A stretch of 64,000 bases of DNA from an uncultured Litoreibacter sp. (GCA_947504205.1 CANNGL010000002.1:496001-560000), one strand, 5' to 3'. Positions 1-9,991 are shown, counted from the first letter of the stretch. Made by a program: numbers and translations. The notes: generated from the sequence alone by a model not told the origin.

Positions 1-3000
1 CTGCGTCACGGTATAACTGCCGGTGCAAAGAAGCGATGCGCCTGGTGCTATCGGCCCTGGCGCACACGTAATGGTGCCGCCTGCGTCGGTAATTAGCGGA
101 TCAGTGATGCTGAATGGCCCGGCAAGCGTGACGTTGCCTGTATTTGCAACCTCGAACTCGAAGTTGATCGCCTGACCAAGCGTGTTGTAGCTGCTTGGGT
201 CACCTGCGGCCAAACGCTTGTCAACGCTCAAGCCCGGAGCCGCCGGGACGAGCAGTTCAGTGGGATCATCCTGTGTATTGCCATCGCCATCATTGCCGTC
301 ATCCGTGATATCGGACACAGGCGTTCCGACGGGCGGCGCACCTGTTACGGTTGCGGTATTGGAAATGCCGCCTGCATCAATATCGGCCTGTACCAATGTG
401 TAGGACGCGCTATAGGTCGCAGTTTCGCCAGGCACCAGAACACCAGACGTCGAGCCTTGCGATGAAGATACGAAGCTTGGTCCAGATCCCAGGGTTAAGG
501 GTGTGCCACCGATCCGGGTCAGGGTGTCGTTCACCCCCACACCGGTCAGCGTTACGTTGCCGTTGTTTGTTGCAGTGATCCGGAAGACGATGGTTTGGCC
601 AACAACCGCGGTACCGGACGTTATCGTTTTCTCACCGATGATCGATGGGGTTGGAGCAATCGCAAACGGTGTCGGGCTGTCGTCGCCGCCGGGTTGTCCG
701 TTCCCTGACAGATCCTCTGTCGGCGTGCCGTCTGGCGCATTTGCCTGCGCAAGAACGGAGTTGGATATCCCGCCAGCATCCACATCAGCCTGCGTCAGTG
801 TATAGGATACGGTGTAGGTCCAGATTTCACCGACTTCCATCTGACCGGCGACCCCCGCATCTCCGCCGGTAAATGCCGGAGTGGGTGCAGGCGTGATCAA
901 AGTGCCGTCTGTTCGGCGCAGTGTATCGGTCAGAACCGGCGCGGTCAGAGTGACGTTGCCATCATTTTCGACGGAAATGTCGAAGCTGACAGTGCTGCCC
1001 GCAACCGTGCCCGTTGAGCCGGATACAGATTTCAGCGCTGTCAAAGAAGGTGCCGGAGCCACCGGAGGAACCGTGACGGTCGTCGTGCTGGTTGGCGGTG
1101 TTGTTCCGGTTGGCGGTGTCGCTGTAACGGTCGCAGTATTGGACAACACTGTGCCAGTGTCCACGTCCTGCTGGGTCACGGTATAGCTAGAGGTGAAGCT
1201 GACAATATCGCCAGGAGCCAGAGTGTCCCAAACTCCGTTGGCACCACCATCACTTGAATCGTTCGCCACTCCGTTGTCAGCGACCAGAGCGTCGCCTGCA
1301 ATGGTAAGGGCGGCAGTGCCGGACGCGCTTGTGTGGTCGTCGCCAACCGTGACGGCCGTCAGGGTCACATTGCCAGTGTTTTCGACTTGATAGGTGTAAG
1401 CGATCACGTCACCGACCGCAGCATTTGTTGAGGGAACCGCCGATTTGGTGATGTTGACGCCGGGCGTTCTGTTGGAATTCACAGTCGCCGTAGCGGTTGC
1501 CGGGGTCGTAACTTCGGTTGATGTCGCCGAGGCGTTGTTCGTAACAAAGCCTGCATCAACGTCAGCCTGGGTAACCGGATAATCCGCCGTACATGTGACG
1601 AACTCCACTGGTGCAAGACCACCGGGCGGGATTGTTCCGCAATTAAAAGTTCCAATCTTGTCGTCGTTAATCACCGGCTGTGCGAAAAGGGTGACATTCC
1701 CCGCATTCGCAACGGTGAACGTATAGCTCACGATATCACCAACTGCGGCGAAATCAGCGGTCGTGGCGACCTTGCTCAGTGCAAAACCCGGGTCGGAAGC
1801 CGGCCCGAATGCTGTAACTGTTCCACTGCCTGTTGCGTTGGGTCCTCCAGAGCGAGGGCTACCAGTGGCGTTGGCTGTGTTGTCGAAGCTGCCCGCATCA
1901 ATCTCGGCCTGCGTGATTGGCCCGAAGGTGAACGTACAGCTTGTATCGGATTGGCCGGGGGCAAGACTTGCTATGTTGCACGTACCACCAGTCAGCGGAT
2001 CGTCCACGACAATATTGTCGAGTGTCACGTTACCGTCGTTCTGAACCTCGACAACAAAATCAACGCTTTGACCCAGCGCCGTATAAACGGGATCCGTCGG
2101 ACTTGCAGGTACCGGATCAATTCGCTTGGTCACAGCAAGAGATGCGTTAGCACCAACCACAGGATGCGTGTTTGTCCCAGTGGTGCTTACCGACCCACCT
2201 TGAGGATTGTTCCCGGTTGCGGTTGCTATGTTGTCGACGCCGTTGTTGTCTACATCGGCTTGCGTGACGATATAGCTGCCAGTGCAGGTCAGAGCTTCAG
2301 TCGGCCCCAACACAACGGGGGTAGGCGCAGGCACCGGGCCACCGCCGTTATCTACGGTGCAAGTCAGCGTCCCAACTTTTGGATCGCTGACCATCACATC
2401 GGAAATGGTCTGGTTCCCGGTATTTGTTGTCAGAATCTGATAGGTCAGCGTGTCGCTAACAGCCGCAGGGTTCGGTCCCGAGGTCACCGACTTTGCAACG
2501 GTCAAAGCGGGCGAAGTGGTGGCTGTAGACGTCGCTGTGTCAGGCGGCGAATTCACGGTCGTGCGAAGGGATGGGTTGCCTGGCGCAAAAATCGTGGTGG
2601 CAAAGGCCTCATTCACGAACTGGCCGCGATCAAGATCGGCTTGTTGAATAGTGTAGCTCGCGGTGCAAGTGACCGGGCTCGCACCATTATTAATTGAGTT
2701 TAGTGGTCCGCCATCGGTAGCAGGATCATAACAAGTAAAGGTCCCGATATCGGGATCAACAATCTCGATAATCGCTGAGAACGGTGCTCCCGGGGCAGGC
2801 GTATCGTTCGCCACTGTAAACAGATATTCGACAACATCCCCAACCGCCGTGAAGTTGGCTCCGCTTGTAACTTCCTTGTTCAGCGAAAGGGATGGATTGG
2901 CACTCGTCGGTACCGTCTCCGACACAGTCGGCGATGTCGTTGTGCCATCAGACACGCTTGCCAGGTTGGTGACCGCACCGAGATCTGCATCTCCGGCGGT

Positions 3001-6000
3001 GACGGTGTATGAGCCGGTACACACGACCTCTGCGGTGGCGTTAGTGCGACGCGGTTCCAACGTGCCAGAATTTGGCGCACAGCTCACAGAACTGATCTTG
3101 TCATCCGTCACGGTCACTGGAAGGTTGATCGTCGTGTTACCTTCATTGGTAACTACGTAGCGGTAGTTGATGGACTGCCCGACAGCGAATGAGCCGCTAA
3201 CAAACTCTTTAACCATTGCGAGTTCTGGCTGTTGATTAGCGAAGACTGTGGCTGTTGCTGGCGTGCCGGTACTGGTGGGACCAGCCGTTGCCGAGGCCAA
3301 GTTTGTCACGCTGCCTGCGTCTATGTCGGCCTGCTCAGCGACCCAAACCAACTGACAGGTCGCATCGGCGCCGGGCGCAAGTGGAACAGGCAGACAGTTT
3401 GCAGTTCCGGTGATCTGGTCATCGGTAACTGTGATCGGGTCAGTGATCGTGGTGTTGCCAGTGTTTGTCACCGTGTAAGCGAATGTAATCGTGTCCCCGA
3501 CATCGGAGTAAGTCGTGGCCGAGCCGCTTGCGACAGCCTTGGCGATCTCGATCGAAGGTGTCTGGGTCGCATTGACCGTGACACTATCGGGCGGCGAGGT
3601 CACCGTAACACTGCTCGGATCGCCCGGGTTTTGCGGAATAACGGGCTGGTTAAGGGTGCCCGTCGCGGTGTTAGTAATAGCTCCGTTGTCCAAGTCTTCC
3701 TGAGTAACGGTATACGACGCAGTGCAGGTCAACGTTCCACCAACCGGCAAGCCACCCGAAGGCAGCGCAGGACAATTGACAGCGACGGGGGCGTTTGGCG
3801 TACGCGAAGTTACGCTGTCGTCCACCGAGATAGGTGCGGTCAGAGTGATATTACCATTGTTGGTGATCAGGTAGCTATAGTCGATCACCTGACCGATGGC
3901 GCTGAAATCGCCGGCAAAGCTCTCAGACTTCGCGAGCGAAATAGAAGGTGACTGCGACGGACCCGTGACGGTCTCGTCATCCGTGTCATCCACGGCAGTC
4001 CCATTGACCAGACTTTCGCCAACGATTGTCGCCGTATTGGTGTAGCTTCCGGCGTCAACATCAGCTTGATCGAACGTCTTGGTGAACTGTAGCTGACTGG
4101 TATCTGCACACGTGGTGGCCGTCGCTCCCGGCAACAAGTCGGCCAATGCGCAAGTTCGCGTGACCGTCCCGTCTGGTTCGCGGTCGGTCAGCACCAGATT
4201 CGTCAACGTGACGTTGCCGGTGTTCGTAACAGAGAACGTAAAGAGTTCGGTATCTGTCGCCGATGTATATGTGCCATCGGCAGACGTCTTCGTTACAGAC
4301 ACGGATGCATTCTCGGCGGGGCCTGTTGCGGTCGCAGATGCGCTCTCGTTGATTGCGGTGCTATCCGCACCAGTGCCGGTCACATCCGCAGTATTGCCAA
4401 CAGATCCATTGTCCACGTCGGTTTGATTGACCGTGTATGTAACAACGCAGGAGTTATCGATTTGACCCGGTTCGAGCGTGCCCAAATTGCATGTCGCTGG
4501 CGGCGAGAAGATACTGGCGTCGGTCACGGTGACGCCGTTCACTCGAACATTGCCCGTATTTTCAACGGTGATCCTGAAATCGACAGTATCGCCATCGACC
4601 GTGTAACCACCCAAAGCCGTCTTCGTGACCGAAAGCTGAGCATCACGTGCAGGCCCCGGCACTGAGACCGAGCTGGTGACCGGTCCAAAATCCGGGTTCA
4701 CAGCAGAGGCGGTATTTCCGATTGAACCCGCATCGATGTCGTCCTGCGTAACCGTGTAGTTGAACCGGCACAGATCATTGTTCGCACCGGGTGCAAGCGA
4801 TGCGATGGAACAGCTGAACGTTGGGTCCAGGACATCGGTGATGTCGATGTTGCTCAGCGTTTTAGTGCCAGTATTCACCACATCAATCGTGTAGGTGATC
4901 ACGTCTCCAACAGCCGAGAATGCCGCGGTATTCGCAGTTTTTGATACTGAAAACGTCGAGATATCATTCGCTGGGTTCAGCGTTGAGGTCTCGCTATCTG
5001 TTTCAGTAACCTGCGTGCCTTGCGCTGTCTGACCCGTAGCTGAAGCATTGTTGGTCAGTGTACCTGCATCAACGTCTGCCTGAGTTACGATATAGTCACC
5101 GGTACACGATGTTGAGGCACCGGGGGCAAGGTCCGTGATCGGGCAGTTCAGGCCAGGAATGTTGTCGTCCGTTACCAAAACAATGCTGAGCGTTACTGAC
5201 CCGGTGTTGGTCACATTGAAGGTGTAGGTAATCGTCTCGCCCGGGTTGAATTGCGCAGGCCCCACTTTGTCAAAAGTCATAGTGGTGACTGGCGTGATCG
5301 GTGTAACTTCGATCACCTCTGGAGCTGTGACAGTGATCGTTCCGGTGCCGGTATTGAACGGGAATGAGGCAGATGCGGTATTAACGACTTCGCCTGCATC
5401 GCGCTCAGCCTGCGTGATCGGGGAGTAGTTGCGAGCGCAATCATAGCTGTCGCCCGGATTAAGAATGCTGGGCTGTCGACCGGCACAGACAAACGGGGCG
5501 CCGATTTTGTCGTCAGTGATGGTGATGGGTGAGTTCGCCTCGATGATCTGTGCGTCACCGGTATTCGTGATGAAGAAGCGATAGCGAACAGTAGTATCTG
5601 TCGCGCCGATTGGATTTGTTTCGGCTGCCTTCGTGATAGTGATCCCGGGTGTAGCAGAATTGGTGATGGTCTCATTTGCCTCGGGCGATGTTGTGGTCCC
5701 GTTGCTTGCTGTCGCCATGTTGGTGACCGCGCCGTTACCCACATCAATGGCTGTGAGTGTGTAGTTCGCCGTACAGCTTTGTGTCGCGCCGCGTGCCAGA
5801 TTGCCTGCAAAGCACTGAAATGTCCCGATTTTGTCATCCGTAATGGACACCGGACCAGGGATCTCAATGTTCCCGCTATTCGTCACATCAAACGTATAGG
5901 TGATGGTCTGGCCAACGGCGAAAGACGCAGGCTGAGCGCCGGTTTTGACAAGGGTCAGACCGGAATTCTGAACAGCCGGAACCGTCAGGCTCTCCTCATC

Positions 6001-7330
6001 TGACTGGACGGTCTCCCCAGCGCCCGCCGCTGTCGTGGAGGCGGTCGCAAGGTTGGTTACACCCCCCGCCTGAAGATCAGCCTGTATTGTTGAGTAAGTG
6101 GCAGTACAGGTTATCGATGCACCCGGTGCAATGTCGCCCGTCGGACAGTTCACCGTTGTTTTGTCATCCGTAACGGCGGGGCTCTGCAGAACAACGTTGC
6201 CCTGATTGGTCAAAACGTATTCGAAGCTAAGAGTTTGATTGATGTCATCGAAGCTTGTGGGCGAACTGGCTGCCAGTTGTTTGACCATAGTCAGTGACAA
6301 GGTCCGCGTACCGTTGAGCACCGCACTGGAAGAGGCCGTACGGGTCTGACCGCCGACCGTAATCGTGCCATCCACCGTGTTGTTAATCGTACCGGTATCA
6401 AGGTCGTTCTGTGTGACGCTGTAAGATGCCGAGCAGGTTATGGTTGCTGATGGCGCGATTGTTCCTGCTGGGCAGTTGACCGTAATCCCCAGACTATCCG
6501 TCAGGGTCGGAGGTCCAGGGAAGGTCACGCCGCTCGTGTTGGTGACCTGAATTTGGTACTGCACCACTTCATTCAGCGTCGAAAACCCCGAAGCCAAAGG
6601 CGATTTCGCAAGAGTGAAGGTTGGATCTGGGGTTGAGCCATTCAGGGTATCAGTGTCGGCGTCCGAAACAGTGCCACCTTGTGCACTGGTTCCCGACGCA
6701 CGTGCGACGTTTGTGATGGGTGTCCCAGAGGCGGCGAACGCGTCTACATCCGATTGGGTTACGGTGTAGGTAGTTGTGCAGCTCGTGTCGGTAACGCCAG
6801 GTGCAAGCGTCGGTATCGTGCACGAAAAGCCGGGGATCAAATCATCGCTTACCACGATGTTGGTCAGGGTCACGTCACCAGAATTTCTCACGCCGATTGT
6901 GTAGGGAACAGTTGAGCCCGCGGCGCCAAAGTTGGACAGTGTCGTAGTTTTCAACACCTCCACACCCGGCGTTCCTGCTGGGCCTGTGATGGTCACGGTG
7001 TCAGATACTTCCCCGAGTTGACCGAAGTCCGGATCCCCATTTGCGCGTGCAATGTTGGTTACTGATTGGCTGTCGAAATCTGCCTGCGTAATCGTATACG
7101 TTCCGGTACAGGTCGCCCGATCAGGGGCCGGTGCGCCCGACGGGGAATCTTGGATCGTCGTCTTATCACATGTAACGGTCGGGACGCGGTCGTCGTTTAC
7201 CGTGAGGTTACGGATCGGAACCGAGCCGATATTCTCGACCACGTAGGTGTAGTTGACGACCTGCCCTACTGCAGTGAAGTTCGTGACATCCGCCGTCTTC
7301 TCAATCGTGTAACCGGGTGCGACTGTGACA
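1..7330 (-). repeat. array of ~20 DUF11-like coding repeats
   Basis: The TQADxD motif that closes each repeat recurs near 385, 790, 1165, 1563, 1903, 2253, 2635, 2988, 3326, 3690, 4060, 4418, 4740, 5078, 5403, 5745, 6078, 6408, 6750 and 7080, and a further copy is cut by position 1. Spacing is about 325-405 bp. Copies are diverged at DNA level, so this is an old domain array and not a recent tandem duplication. Three copies between about 350 and 1480 lack the Cys pair present in the others. A linker at about 255-315 encodes an Asp/Asn/Gly-rich stretch (DITDDGNDGDGNTQDDPTE). Confidence 0.85.
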
Positions 7331-8025
7331 ATGTCATTGTTGTCCAGGTTTTGTCCGCGCTGGAAATTCCAGAAGTTATCATTGGGATCTCGGTCAAATA
7401 CCTGCGTGGTTGTCTGACCTGTATCCAACAAATTTTGCAGCAGTGCAGCGTTCGTAGATGAAAACCAGCCAGTATTGAAGCTGTTGTTTCCAAAGCCATT
7501 TTCAAAACCGAAGGATTGCGTGCCGGCTGTGTTGGTCCGTTCCGTTTGACGTCCGCTCCAGTTGCCAACATCAAACCCATTGATGCGCAAAGTAATGTCA
7601 TTCTGGTCGAAACCACCAACCTGTGTATCTCCATCGAACGCCGAGAAGCGAATATAGAGATTGGCAATGCCACCGCCGAAGTAATCAGTACAACTCGCGA
7701 ACCCGCAATCCAAGGCCAAAGGATCGTTGATGGTAAATGGGTTGCCGCCCAGTTCTGGGCGGTTGGGGTTGTTTTGAAATCCGACAAATGCGTTCGCGGG
7801 GTTTGAAAACTGGTAGTAGATGTTCCCGTTCTGACCAACCATCACAACGGCGACACCACCCGCCTCGGGGTATTCATCTGGAAGAGTGATCCCGGTACCA
7901 GGAACCGTAGTTGTGAAATTGGTTGCTTCAGCAGGCCCTGATGCACTCAGGGATGCAATGGCTACCGCCGCTCCTGAGAGGGTCTTGGTCGTCATGTCGG
8001 CAATAGACGCAAAAAATGCGCGCAT
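1..8025 (-). CDS. giant exported DUF11/DUF7507-type repeat protein (3' end beyond window)
   Basis: The frame is open from 8025 to the left edge, at least 2675 codons, so the C-terminus is missing. An in-frame TGA lies just upstream of the ATG at 8025. A second ATG at 7995 gives a more typical signal peptide (MTTKTLSGAAVAIASLSA, probable cleavage after AEA). An N-terminal non-repetitive domain of about 230 residues is rich in Gly, Asn and Phe. It is followed by about twenty tandem Ig-like repeats of 110-135 residues, each with a core like VTNTGNVTL, an APGA turn and the ending YTVTQADVDAG. Most repeats carry two Cys, which could form a disulfide after export. The family is known from very large cell-surface or secreted proteins, so a surface or adhesin-like role is inference. 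No anchor or secretion domain is visible because the C-terminus is outside the window. There are no Rhodobacterales-atypical features in codon use. Confidence 0.9.
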   Translation of the reverse strand, partial: MRAFFASIADMTTKTLSGAAVAIASLSASGPAEATNFTTTVPGTGITLPDEYPEAGGVAVVMVGQNGNIYYQFSNPANAFVGFQNNPNRPELGGNPFTINDPLALDCGFASCTDYFGGGIANLYIRFSAFDGDTQVGGFDQNDITLRINGFDVGNWSGRQTERTNTAGTQSFGFENGFGNNSFNTGWFSSTNAALLQNLLDTGQTTTQVFDRDPNDNFWNFQRGQNLDNNDIVTVAPGYTIEKTADVTNFTAVGQVVNYTYVVENIGSVPIRNLTVNDDRVPTVTCDKTTIQDSPSGAPAPDRATCTGTYTITQADFDSQSVTNIARANGDPDFGQLGEVSDTVTITGPAGTPGVEVLKTTTLSNFGAAGSTVPYTIGVRNSGDVTLTNIVVSDDLIPGFSCTIPTLAPGVTDTSCTTTYTVTQSDVDAFAASGTPITNVARASGTSAQGGTVSDADTDTLNGSTPDPTFTLAKSPLASGFSTLNEVVQYQIQVTNTSGVTFPGPPTLTDSLGITVNCPAGTIAPSATITCSASYSVTQNDLDTGTINNTVDGTITVGGQTRTASSSAVLNGTRTLSLTMVKQLAASSPTSFDDINQTLSFEYVLTNQGNVVLQSPAVTDDKTTVNCPTGDIAPGASITCTATYSTIQADLQAGGVTNLATASTTAAGAGETVQSDEESLTVPAVQNSGLTLVKTGAQPASFAVGQTITYTFDVTNSGNIEIPGPVSITDDKIGTFQCFAGNLARGATQSCTANYTLTAIDVGNGAVTNMATASNGTTTSPEANETITNSATPGITITKAAETNPIGATDTTVRYRFFITNTGDAQIIEANSPITITDDKIGAPFVCAGRQPSILNPGDSYDCARNYSPITQAERDAGEVVNTASASFPFNTGTGTITVTAPEVIEVTPITPVTTMTFDKVGPAQFNPGETITYTFNVTNTGSVTLSIVLVTDDNIPGLNCPITDLAPGASTSCTGDYIVTQADVDAGTLTNNASATGQTAQGTQVTETDSETSTLNPANDISTFSVSKTANTAAFSAVGDVITYTIDVVNTGTKTLSNIDITDVLDPTFSCSIASLAPGANNDLCRFNYTVTQDDIDAGSIGNTASAVNPDFGPVTSSVSVPGPARDAQLSVTKTALGGYTVDGDTVDFRITVENTGNVRVNGVTVTDASIFSPPATCNLGTLEPGQIDNSCVVTYTVNQTDVDNGSVGNTADVTGTGADSTAINESASATATGPAENASVSVTKTSADGTYTSATDTELFTFSVTNTGNVTLTNLVLTDREPDGTVTRTCALADLLPGATATTCADTSQLQFTKTFDQADVDAGSYTNTATIVGESLVNGTAVDDTDDETVTGPSQSPSISLAKSESFAGDFSAIGQVIDYSYLITNNGNITLTAPISVDDSVTSRTPNAPVAVNCPALPSGGLPVGGTLTCTASYTVTQEDLDNGAITNTATGTLNQPVIPQNPGDPSSVTVTSPPDSVTVNATQTPSIEIAKAVASGSATTYSDVGDTITFAYTVTNTGNTTITDPITVTDDQITGTANCLPVPLAPGADATCQLVWVAEQADIDAGSVTNLASATAGPTSTGTPATATVFANQQPELAMVKEFVSGSFAVGQSINYRYVVTNEGNTTINLPVTVTDDKISSVSCAPNSGTLEPRRTNATAEVVCTGSYTVTAGDADLGAVTNLASVSDGTTTSPTVSETVPTSANPSLSLNKEVTSGANFTAVGDVVEYLFTVANDTPAPGAPFSAIIEIVDPDIGTFTCYDPATDGGPLNSINNGASPVTCTASYTIQQADLDRGQFVNEAFATTIFAPGNPSLRTTVNSPPDTATSTATTSPALTVAKSVTSGPNPAAVSDTLTYQILTTNTGNQTISDVMVSDPKVGTLTCTVDNGGGPVPAPTPVVLGPTEALTCTGSYIVTQADVDNNGVDNIATATGNNPQGGSVSTTGTNTHPVVGANASLAVTKRIDPVPASPTDPVYTALGQSVDFVVEVQNDGNVTLDNIVVDDPLTGGTCNIASLAPGQSDTSCTFTFGPITQAEIDAGSFDNTANATGSPRSGGPNATGSGTVTAFGPASDPGFALSKVATTADFAAVGDIVSYTFTVANAGNVTLFAQPVINDDKIGTFNCGTIPPGGLAPVEFVTCTADYPVTQADVDAGFVTNNASATSTEVTTPATATATVNSNRTPGVNITKSAVPSTNAAVGDVIAYTYQVENTGNVTLTAVTVGDDHTSASGTAALTIAGDALVADNGVANDSSDGGANGVWDTLAPGDIVSFTSSYTVTQQDVDTGTVLSNTATVTATPPTGTTPPTSTTTVTVPPVAPAPSLTALKSVSGSTGTVAGSTVSFDISVENDGNVTLTAPVLTDTLRRTDGTLITPAPTPAFTGGDAGVAGQMEVGEIWTYTVSYTLTQADVDAGGISNSVLAQANAPDGTPTEDLSGNGQPGGDDSPTPFAIAPTPSIIGEKTITSGTAVVGQTIVFRITATNNGNVTLTGVGVNDTLTRIGGTPLTLGSGPSFVSSSQGSTSGVLVPGETATYSASYTLVQADIDAGGISNTATVTGAPPVGTPVSDITDDGNDGDGNTQDDPTELLVPAAPGLSVDKRLAAGDPSSYNTLGQAINFEFEVANTGNVTLAGPFSITDPLITDAGGTITCAPGPIAPGASLLCTGSYTVTQ

Positions 8026-8384
8026 TCCTGATCATCCCTGTCTTGCGGCGCCCAATTTCAGGCGCTCATTTTCTAGTCACGCTTTTTTGCCTTGGTTGGA
8101 CCAGAATACGCAAGAAACCGCAGGACAATTCCCAAGGCTGGCAAAGTCGACGTTTATTGGCGTGCAAGTTAGTTTCCCCAGCTTCTACAAGTCCATAGAA
8201 ATTCACTGGAAAAGCCAATTATTTACGGGGAATGTTGTTGTGCAATCAGCAGAGTTTCGCCAGCCAAATCGCGCGCATTACCATGATACCGTGAGAAACC
8301 ACGTTACGCCTAATAATTAGGCATATGCGACCGTTAAGTCCTTTTGAGCACATGAGATGTGGCCGGATCAGGTGTCGAGGAAAA
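8026..8384. other. intergenic region upstream of the giant repeat gene
   Basis: This 359-bp gap holds no convincing gene. The leftward gene at 8025 must be transcribed from here or from the tRNA promoter. I found no strong sigma-70 hexamers. The only notable element is the 15-bp palindrome at 8308-8322, listed separately. Confidence 0.5.
8308..8322. promoter_or_regulatory. perfect palindrome, possible operator
   Basis: GCCTAATAATTAGGC is a perfect 7+1+7 inverted repeat, about 285 bp upstream of the giant repeat gene and 62 bp from the tRNA 3' end. The length and symmetry suit a dimeric regulator site. No specific regulator is recognised. Confidence 0.25.
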
Positions 8385-8461
8385 TGGTAGCGGAGGAGGG
8401 ACTTGAACCCCCGACACGCGGATTATGATTCCGCTGCTCTAACCGGCTGAGCTACTCCGCC
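8385..8461 (-). tRNA. tRNA-Met (anticodon CAU), probably elongator
   Basis: A 77-nt cloverleaf with encoded CCA. The acceptor 5' strand is GGCGGAG, the D-loop region GTAGCTCAGCCGGTTAGAGC, the anticodon stem GCGGA/TCCGC with loop ATCATAA (CAT at 34-36), and the T arm GGGGGTTCAAGTCCC. CAU also occurs in initiator tRNA and in the lysidine-modified tRNA-Ile2. The first acceptor pair is G1-U72 in this reading and the body resembles alphaproteobacterial elongator tRNA-Met, so that is preferred. Confidence 0.9.
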
Positions 8462-8564
8462 ATAGGCGCGCTGATTAGGCGAGCGGTTCGCGAAGGTCAA
8501 GACCCGATTGCGACGCTTGCGCTCTTGTGTGCTTGCCGACATTCTTATGACCGGAGGACCTAAG

Positions 8565-9989
8565 ATGAACCTATTGGACGCGCTATCGGAGATTGTTGGA
8601 GCCTCCAATATTTTGACTGGCACAGAGGCTGAACGTTATGGCCGAGATTGGACCGGCAAATATACCAGCGCACCCTGTTGCGTTGTGCGGCCCGGCTCGA
8701 CCGCTGAAGTCAGCGCTCTGGTGCGTGCCTGTGGATCGGCAAAGGTGCCCATCGTCCCAATTTCAGGCAATACTGGACTAACAGGCGGCGGCCATGCCGA
8801 AGATTCAGTCATGGTTTCGCTGGAGCGTATGAACAGGATTGAGGAAATTCGCAAAGATGCCCGCATCGCCATTGTTGAAGCGGGCGTCGTGCTATCGCAA
8901 CTTCACGACGCTGTAGCTGATGATAATCTACTGTTTCCCCTGACTTTCGGGGCACGCGGCTCTGCGATGATCGGTGGGTGTCTATCGACAAACGCGGGAG
9001 GATCAAACGTCGTCCGCTACGGTTCGACCCGCGGACTTTGCCTAGGGCTTGAAGCGGTATTGCCGGATGGCCGGGTGCTTGACCAGATGAGCGCACTTCA
9101 CAAAGACAATTCGGGCTATGACTTGCGCGATTTACTTATCGGCGCAGAAGGCACACTTGGAATTATCACCCGTGCTGTGTTGAAACTCACACCAAAGCCC
9201 CGCGCTTACGCCACAGCAATGGTCGCAACCCCTTCCCTCCAGGACGGATTGAAATTGTTGAACCACTTGCAAGAGGCAACAGGTGGCGCGGTTGAAGCCT
9301 TCGAATATATGCCCGACTCGTATATCGCGCGCCATTTGGAACGCATTGACGGTGCGCGCCCACCGTTTGATGAGCGCCATGAGGTCAACATCATGGTTGA
9401 GGTTGGCGCCACAGCCTTTCGCGACGCCACGCCCTCGCCAGATGGCGGCATTCCCGTCGTTCGTCAATTGGAAGAGATACTCGGACATCTGCTTGAAGAC
9501 GGGGTCGTTCTGGACGCAGTGGTCGCCCAGTCTGAGGCACAGCGCCGGGAAATGTGGGCGCGTCGAGAGGAGGCCGCTGAAATCACCTTGATCACGCCGA
9601 ACTTAGTAGACACAGACATATGTGTGCCTGTCGACAAGGTGGGCGACTTCCTGGACCGCATGAAACAAGACGTTCGAAGACTTGATCCCGAAGCCAAGGA
9701 TTTGGTCGTATCCCATCTTGGTGACGGCAATCTTCATTACACAGTATACCCCAGCCACGACGATCCAGTCTTACGTGACGAGATCAGAGCGCGTATCGAT
9801 TTCGTCGCAGATGAACTCGGAGGCAGCTTTTCAGCAGAGCACGGAATCGGCCTGACCAAGCTTCCATCCATGGAGCGCCTCAAGGACCCTGTAGCCATAG
9901 ATGTTATGCGCGCAATTAAGATGGCGCTGGATCCAAACAATCTCATGAACCCTGGGAAGGTGGTCCCGATCCGACGGGCTGCTGAATAA
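8565..9989 (+). CDS. FAD-binding oxidase, D-2-hydroxyglutarate/glycolate dehydrogenase type
   Basis: A 474-residue flavoprotein of the FAD_binding_4 plus FAD-oxidase C family (GlcD, D-lactate and D-2-hydroxyglutarate dehydrogenases). The FAD pyrophosphate loop PISGNTGLTGGG is at about residues 65-76. The C-terminal half has HLGDGNLHY and SAEHGIGLTK, typical of the substrate and metal-site region. It should oxidise a D-2-hydroxyacid and pass electrons to a quinone or ETF; the substrate cannot be read from sequence. The start at 8565 has GGAGGA eight bases upstream. In-frame ATGs at 8508 and 8547 are less well placed. The stop lies 2 bp from the convergent hemC stop. Confidence 0.88.
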   Translation: MNLLDALSEIVGASNILTGTEAERYGRDWTGKYTSAPCCVVRPGSTAEVSALVRACGSAKVPIVPISGNTGLTGGGHAEDSVMVSLERMNRIEEIRKDARIAIVEAGVVLSQLHDAVADDNLLFPLTFGARGSAMIGGCLSTNAGGSNVVRYGSTRGLCLGLEAVLPDGRVLDQMSALHKDNSGYDLRDLLIGAEGTLGIITRAVLKLTPKPRAYATAMVATPSLQDGLKLLNHLQEATGGAVEAFEYMPDSYIARHLERIDGARPPFDERHEVNIMVEVGATAFRDATPSPDGGIPVVRQLEEILGHLLEDGVVLDAVVAQSEAQRREMWARREEAAEITLITPNLVDTDICVPVDKVGDFLDRMKQDVRRLDPEAKDLVVSHLGDGNLHYTVYPSHDDPVLRDEIRARIDFVADELGGSFSAEHGIGLTKLPSMERLKDPVAIDVMRAIKMALDPNNLMNPGKVVPIRRAAE

Positions 9990-9991
9990 GT

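Noticed and set aside
1-7330. CRISPR-like or satellite DNA array
   Set aside because: Repeat units are 325-405 bp, diverged at DNA level and preserved only as protein; no short identical repeats with spacers.
218-7806. Many plus-strand open frames of 60-250 codons across the repeat region
   Set aside because: They lie antisense to the continuous minus-strand frame, have no family resemblance and recur because the repeats are similar.
8385-8461. tRNA-Ile2 (lysidine) or initiator tRNA-fMet
   Set aside because: The anticodon CAU fits all three, but the acceptor and T-arm sequence look like alphaproteobacterial elongator tRNA-Met; not fully excluded.
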